Positions 60,551-64,000 of a stretch of 64,000 bases of DNA are shown here, piece after piece (position 1 is the first letter of the stretch; the number at the start of each line of letters is the position of its first letter). The DNA lies in the NCBI GenBank assembly GCA_944384985.1, contig CALWVM010000008.1:1-64000 (forward strand), read 5' to 3'. Source of the stretch: an uncultured Clostridia bacterium. Lineage in GTDB: Bacteria; Bacillota; Clostridia; Oscillospirales; Acutalibacteraceae. The translations under genes were made by a program, and so were the position numbers. Under the pieces are notes generated by a model. It was not told the origin of the DNA and did no database searches. It worked only from the letters and a program-made list of their open reading frames with translations.

Positions 60551-61263
60551 GCCGCTTCACCCCCTCTCGACAGCAGCCGGCGCAAAAGGGTGAGCGCCGC
60601 TAAAATCCCGAGCATGGCGGACAGGATGAAGCTGTCGCTGCCGAATACCAAAAGGCACACCGCCGAGATCCCCAATCCCGCAAGGGCGCTTATATGCTGT
60701 TTGTCCTTTTGCCACTGCTCCAGGAAAATCACCACGAACATCGCCGTCATCACAAAATCGAGCCCTTCGGTATTGAAGTGCACAAGCGACCCGAACACGC
60801 CGCCGAGAGTTGCCCCCGCCACCCAATAAAAATGGTTGAGCAGCGTCACGAAAAAGTAAAACCAGCCGCGGTCTGCGTCGGGCGGGATCTTTGCCGTGCA
60901 GTTGATGGAAAAGCTTTCGTCGCAAAGGCTGAAGATCAGGTACGGCTTTTTAAAGCCTGTCCCTTTATATTTATCGAGCATGGAAATCCCGTAAAACAGG
61001 TGCCGTGCGTTAAGCATCAGCGTCATCAAAAAGGCTTGCAGCGGGTGGAACGTGCCCATGAGCAGATCCGCCGCGACAAATTCCACGGAGCCCGCAAATA
61101 TGGTCAGGCTCATGAGCATCGGATACCAGAATGCAAAGCCGTTGGTACGCATAAGCACCCCGTAGGTCGCCCCTAAAAATAAAAAGCCTGCACAAATGGG
61201 CAGCGTATACGGAAACGCCGCCCGAAACGCTTTTCGGATGGATTCGTGTTTGTTTTGCTTCAT
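60547..61263 (-). CDS. azlC: Branched-chain amino acid exporter large subunit, AzlC family (second pair)
   Basis: A 238-residue polytopic membrane protein with the AzlC blocks [51 protein letters not shown] and [14 protein letters not shown], then [12 protein letters not shown] 61263 is used, with AAGG near; the longer frame to 61536 crosses the divergent AraC promoter. It should form an exporter with its azlD. Divergent AraC-type regulator at 61448 is the likely controller. Confidence 0.9.
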   Translation of the reverse strand: MKQNKHESIRKAFRAAFPYTLPICAGFLFLGATYGVLMRTNGFAFWYPMLMSLTIFAGSVEFVAADLLMGTFHPLQAFLMTLMLNARHLFYGISMLDKYKGTGFKKPYLIFSLCDESFSINCTAKIPPDADRGWFYFFVTLLNHFYWVAGATLGGVFGSLVHFNTEGLDFVMTAMFVVIFLEQWQKDKQHISALAGLGISAVCLLVFGSDSFILSAMLGILAALTLLRRLLSRGGEAA

Positions 61264-61389
61264 AGCCTTACCGCGCCGCACGCGATCTCCTTTCTGTGTA
61301 ACCGCAGAAAAGTATAGCACGTGCCGCGCGCAAGGGCAAGACCGGCCGGCAGAATATAACAAAAACCCGAAATTTTTGCAGAATTTCCG

Positions 61390-61418
61390 TTGACTTTTGT
61401 CTGAAAAGACGGTATGCT
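61390..61418 (+). promoter_or_regulatory. Promoter of the AraC-type gene with internal inverted repeat
   Basis: TTGACT (61390-61395), 17 bases, TATGCT (61413-61418). The spacer contains the inverted repeat GTCT-GAAA-AGAC (61399-61410), a candidate operator for autoregulation or for azlC control. Confidence 0.65.
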
Positions 61419-61447
61419 GAAAACAACAAATCGCCGGGAGGTGTCTC

Positions 61448-62224
61448 ATGAAGCCGGACCTGCAAAAAATCCAGATTGCCGAACAGGCAAAAGAGAACCC
61501 GCTTTTCGACCAGCGTGAAAGCGGTGTTCGGCACACGCCCTATCAGGCGGAAACCGCCTTTTACAACTGCATCAAAGCGGGTGACAGCGCCCTCTTGGAA
61601 CATAAAATGCAGGAATATTTGCAAAGCGGCTTTGTCGTTGGGCGGCTTTCCTGCGACCCGCTGCGGCAGATCCAGTATTTGGCGGTCGCTTCGGTGACGC
61701 TCGCCACGCGCGCCGCACTCGAAGGGGGCTTGGACGAGCTGCACGCCTATAATTTTTCGGATCGCTGCATCCAGACGGTGGACCGCCTGCAAGAGCCGCT
61801 GCAGATCATCGAATATTTAATGCAGCAGGCGCATGCCCTGACCGAGCTTGTCGCGCGGGCGCGCGGGCGGCTGCAATATTCCCCGCACGTGCGCCGGTGC
61901 ATTTCCCACATCGACCGCTGTCTGCATGAAAACCTGCGCGTTTCTGAACTTGCCGAAATCTGCGGCGTTTCGGCGGACTACCTCTCCGCGATTTTCAAAA
62001 AAGAGGTCGGCATGCCGCTTCGCCGCTACATTTTGCAGGAAAAGCTTAAAGAAGCATGCAGGATGCTTGAAAACGGCTGTTCGTGCAGCCGCGCGGCGTA
62101 CATCCTGTCCTTTTGCTCGGAATCGTACTTCATCGCCTGCTTCAAACAGGCTTTCGGCGTCACGCCGCACGTCTGGGCGTCACGAAATGCGCGGCCCTGC
62201 ACCAAAACAGATACGGAAATTTAA
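61448..62224 (+). CDS. AraC family transcriptional regulator (azl-divergent)
   Basis: A 258-residue regulator with an unnamed N-terminal domain (about 1-150, helical, containing AETAFYNCIKAGDSALLEHKM) and a C-terminal AraC DNA-binding domain (LRVSELAEICGVSADYLSAIFKKEVGMPLRRYI, then SRAAYILSFCSESYFIACFKQAFGVTPHVW). The N-terminal part looks like the YesN-type linker domain rather than a cupin, so its signal may be different from that of the fuc regulator. ATG 61448 follows GGGAGGTG. The azlC gene reads the other way 184 bases off, suggesting control of amino acid export. Confidence 0.85.
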   Translation: MKPDLQKIQIAEQAKENPLFDQRESGVRHTPYQAETAFYNCIKAGDSALLEHKMQEYLQSGFVVGRLSCDPLRQIQYLAVASVTLATRAALEGGLDELHAYNFSDRCIQTVDRLQEPLQIIEYLMQQAHALTELVARARGRLQYSPHVRRCISHIDRCLHENLRVSELAEICGVSADYLSAIFKKEVGMPLRRYILQEKLKEACRMLENGCSCSRAAYILSFCSESYFIACFKQAFGVTPHVWASRNARPCTKTDTEI

Positions 62225-62343
62225 CTTTTTCATCGGATTTTTGATATATTTTTGCGCGCTTCCCCGCTACAATATGGTTATGCGAGAAAACGAGCGCCGC
62301 CTGCTTTAGCAGGCACGAATCTGAAATACAAAGGGGTATTCAA

Positions 62344-63657
62344 ATGGAACCGATTCAAATTATTCTGCTTGCCGCCGCGGCGCTCGGGCTTTTGTTGCTG
62401 GTCGTTTTGCTGGTGCTCACGATGCGCAAAAACGGCAAGGAGGACGAAAGGACCGCGGATGCGCTCAAACAGCTTTCTGCGCGTTTGGACGAAATGCGGA
62501 AAAGCGCCGGGGAGGAATCTTCCCGCAGCCGCATGGAGCGTGCCGCCGAAAGCGACCGCATGCAGAAAAGGCTGGAGGAAATGACGAAAGCCAATCTCGA
62601 ACAGCGCATTTCCTTGAGTGAAACGGTCACGAAATCCTTAAACGACATTCGCGACCGGCTGCTGACGCAAGGGGAAAAACAGACGCACGCGGTGGAAAAC
62701 GCCGTAACAAAAATGCAGGAGAGCAATGAAAAAAAGCTCGATGAGATGCGCGCCACGGTGGATGAAAAGCTGACCTCCACACTGACAACGCGTCTCAACT
62801 CCTCGTTCAAAACCGTATCCGAACAGCTTGAAAACTTATACAAATCCTTAGGCGAGATGAAAGAGCTTTCCGCCGGCGTGACCGACAACGTCGGCGCGCT
62901 CAACCGCGTGCTCACAAACGTCAAGGCGCGCGGCACCTGGGCGGAGATCCAGCTGGAGACGATCCTCGACCAGACCATCCCGCACATGTACGACAAAAAC
63001 GTCGCCACGGGGGAAAAAGATACCGAGCGCGTGGAGTTCGCCATCCGTATCCCCGCAAGCGACGATTCTTCCAAGATCACCTATCTGCCCGTGGACTCGA
63101 AATTCCCGATGGAGGACTATGTGCGCCTGTGCTCCGCCGCCGAAAAAGCCGACCCCGAGGCGGTCAAGGCGGCGCGCAAGGAGCTGGAGGCGCGCGTGCT
63201 CAGCGAAGCAAAAATGGTCAAAAAATATATCCACGTACCGAACACCACACCGTTTGCCATTATGTATCTGGCAACCGAAGGGTTATACGCCGAGATCGTG
63301 TCGGCGCAGTCGGGGCTTTTGGAGCGCATCCAGAATGAGTGCAACGTGATGATCGCAGGGCCCTCGACCATCACCGCGCTCTTAAATTCCCTTGCCATGG
63401 GCTTTAAGACCGTGGCAATCAATGAAAAGGCAAACGAGGTGCGCCTGCTTTTGAGCGCGACCAAGGCGCAGTATGAAAACTTCGGCACGATCCTCGAAAA
63501 AGCGCGCAAAAAGATCGACGACGCGGGCAAAACGCTTGACGAAGCGCAGCACCGCAATTCCATCATCCGCAAAAAGCTCAAAACTGTGGAGGCAATGGAA
63601 CAGCCCGACGCCGCGGGCGTACTGGGGCTTTCCGACGACGCAGCCGAGGAGGACTGA
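62344..63657 (+). CDS. rmuC: RmuC family DNA recombination protein
   Basis: A 437-residue protein with an N-terminal membrane anchor (about 5-25), a long coiled coil (about 35-160: DERTADALKQLSARLDEMRK to TVDEKLTSTLTTRLNSSFK), then the RmuC nuclease-like core: GTWAEIQLETILDQT, YLPVDSKFPMEDYVRL, NTTPFAIMYLATEGLYAEIV and GPSTITALLNSLAMGFKT. RmuC limits recombination at inverted repeats in E. coli; the core has a restriction-enzyme-like fold. AAGGGG precedes ATG 62344. The previous 120 bases contain only a short CCTGC/GCAGG hairpin. Confidence 0.93.
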   Translation: MEPIQIILLAAAALGLLLLVVLLVLTMRKNGKEDERTADALKQLSARLDEMRKSAGEESSRSRMERAAESDRMQKRLEEMTKANLEQRISLSETVTKSLNDIRDRLLTQGEKQTHAVENAVTKMQESNEKKLDEMRATVDEKLTSTLTTRLNSSFKTVSEQLENLYKSLGEMKELSAGVTDNVGALNRVLTNVKARGTWAEIQLETILDQTIPHMYDKNVATGEKDTERVEFAIRIPASDDSSKITYLPVDSKFPMEDYVRLCSAAEKADPEAVKAARKELEARVLSEAKMVKKYIHVPNTTPFAIMYLATEGLYAEIVSAQSGLLERIQNECNVMIAGPSTITALLNSLAMGFKTVAINEKANEVRLLLSATKAQYENFGTILEKARKKIDDAGKTLDEAQHRNSIIRKKLKTVEAMEQPDAAGVLGLSDDAAEED

Positions 63658-63730
63658 CCGTTTCGTACATAACAGCCCGTTCGGGCTTACATCCGGTTGC
63701 CGGAGGGGGAAGGTAAACGGAGGTGTCTGC

Positions 63731-64000
63731 ATGAAAAAACAATCCGGCCGAATCCGCACATTTTGCAAGCACAAGCTTACCGATTTGAAGCTGCACTGGA
63801 AAACACCGCCCGAAAAGAAGTACGTGCCCTACCGCGAGATCGCCGCGTATTCCGTCGGCGGCGCGGGCGTATACTTCATCATTTCCATGGTCGGGCTGAT
63901 CGCCTTGAATGCAGGCAGTATGATCGTGGGGGCATCCATCGGCATCACGGCGCTCGATTTGCAGACCATGAACGTCGCCGCGACGCTTGTGGGGCTTGTG
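63731..64000 (+). CDS. Partial membrane protein, MFS/GPH-transporter-like N-terminus
   Basis: The first 90 codons of a gene cut by the window edge. The start MKKQSGRIRTFCKHKLTDLK is basic, followed by VPYREIAAYSVGGAGVYFII and a first membrane helix (FIISMVGLIALNAGSMIVGASIG). This arrangement resembles glycoside-pentoside-hexuronide or related MFS transporters of Clostridia, where a basic arm precedes the first helix. CGGAGGTG before ATG 63731 is a clear ribosome binding site. The class cannot be fixed without the rest. Confidence 0.6.
   Translation, partial: MKKQSGRIRTFCKHKLTDLKLHWKTPPEKKYVPYREIAAYSVGGAGVYFIISMVGLIALNAGSMIVGASIGITALDLQTMNVAATLVGLV

Overview
The window looks like chromosome of an anaerobic, low-oxygen-adapted Clostridia, most likely an Oscillospiraceae/Ruminococcaceae-type gut bacterium. 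Support comes from a SCIFF (six-cysteine) ranthipeptide gene with its radical SAM maturase, a ten-gene V/A-type ATPase operon, a threonine T-box leader before thrS, a SigH-like sigma factor, PdaA- and DacF-like wall enzymes, minimal ethanolamine ammonia-lyase genes and an L-fucose operon. Coding sequence is GC-rich (roughly 55-60% by eye), so most genes carry long antisense shadow frames. I saw no phage, insertion sequence or CRISPR array.

Layout. 0.2-3.2 kb: glycyl-tRNA synthetase, a diacylglycerol-kinase-like lipid kinase and an AT-richer orphan gene. 3.3-5.4 kb (minus): polytopic membrane protein and nitroreductase. 5.5-10.4 kb: nicotinate phosphoribosyltransferase overlapping inorganic pyrophosphatase, CapA-like protein, secreted or anchored phosphoesterase. 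10.5-15.1 kb: ComM/YifB (minus), phosphoglucomutase, a 34-residue membrane peptide, SigH-like factor, zinc-ribbon protein. 15.2-15.4 kb (minus): tRNA-Glu and tRNA-Met under one consensus promoter. 15.5-19.4 kb (minus): TcdA-like enzyme, ferredoxin-type aldo/keto reductase, GH127 arabinofuranosidase. 19.6-21.6 kb: GtrA-like protein and AzlCD. 21.7-28.5 kb: fucI-fucK-fucU-fucA, divergent from an AraC regulator that overlaps an Orn/Lys/Arg decarboxylase family gene.

28.5-30.8 kb: SCIFF precursor, terminator, maturase and two tandem small membrane proteins. 30.8-40.5 kb (minus): V-ATPase operon in the order H-C-(soluble I paralog)-I-K-F-E-A-B-D. 40.7-42.4 kb: GH13 glucosidase. 42.5-46.6 kb (minus): trmL, then eutA-eutB-eutC behind their own promoter and a leader terminator. 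46.7-49.8 kb: promoter-terminator unit (possible small RNA), 61-residue peptide, PdaA-like deacetylase, stand-alone E2 acyltransferase domain and a Crp/Fnr remnant. 49.8-53.6 kb: DHHW protein, phosphoesterase, DacF, YbaK. 53.7-59.9 kb: DUF5696-like lipoprotein, T-box/thrS, membrane-anchored phosphoesterase. 60.2-64.0 kb: a second AzlCD pair divergent from an AraC-type regulator, RmuC, and a membrane protein cut by the window end.

The observations most worth following are (1) a soluble, membrane-domain-less duplicate of the V-ATPase I subunit, ungapped against the full-length one for about 210 residues; (2) an unusual SCIFF peptide with seven cysteines and Gly where I recall the acceptor Thr in studied homologues, linked to two paralogous small membrane proteins; (3) the promoter-terminator unit at about 46.76-46.89 kb; and (4) the eutABC leader with an intrinsic terminator between promoter and gene.
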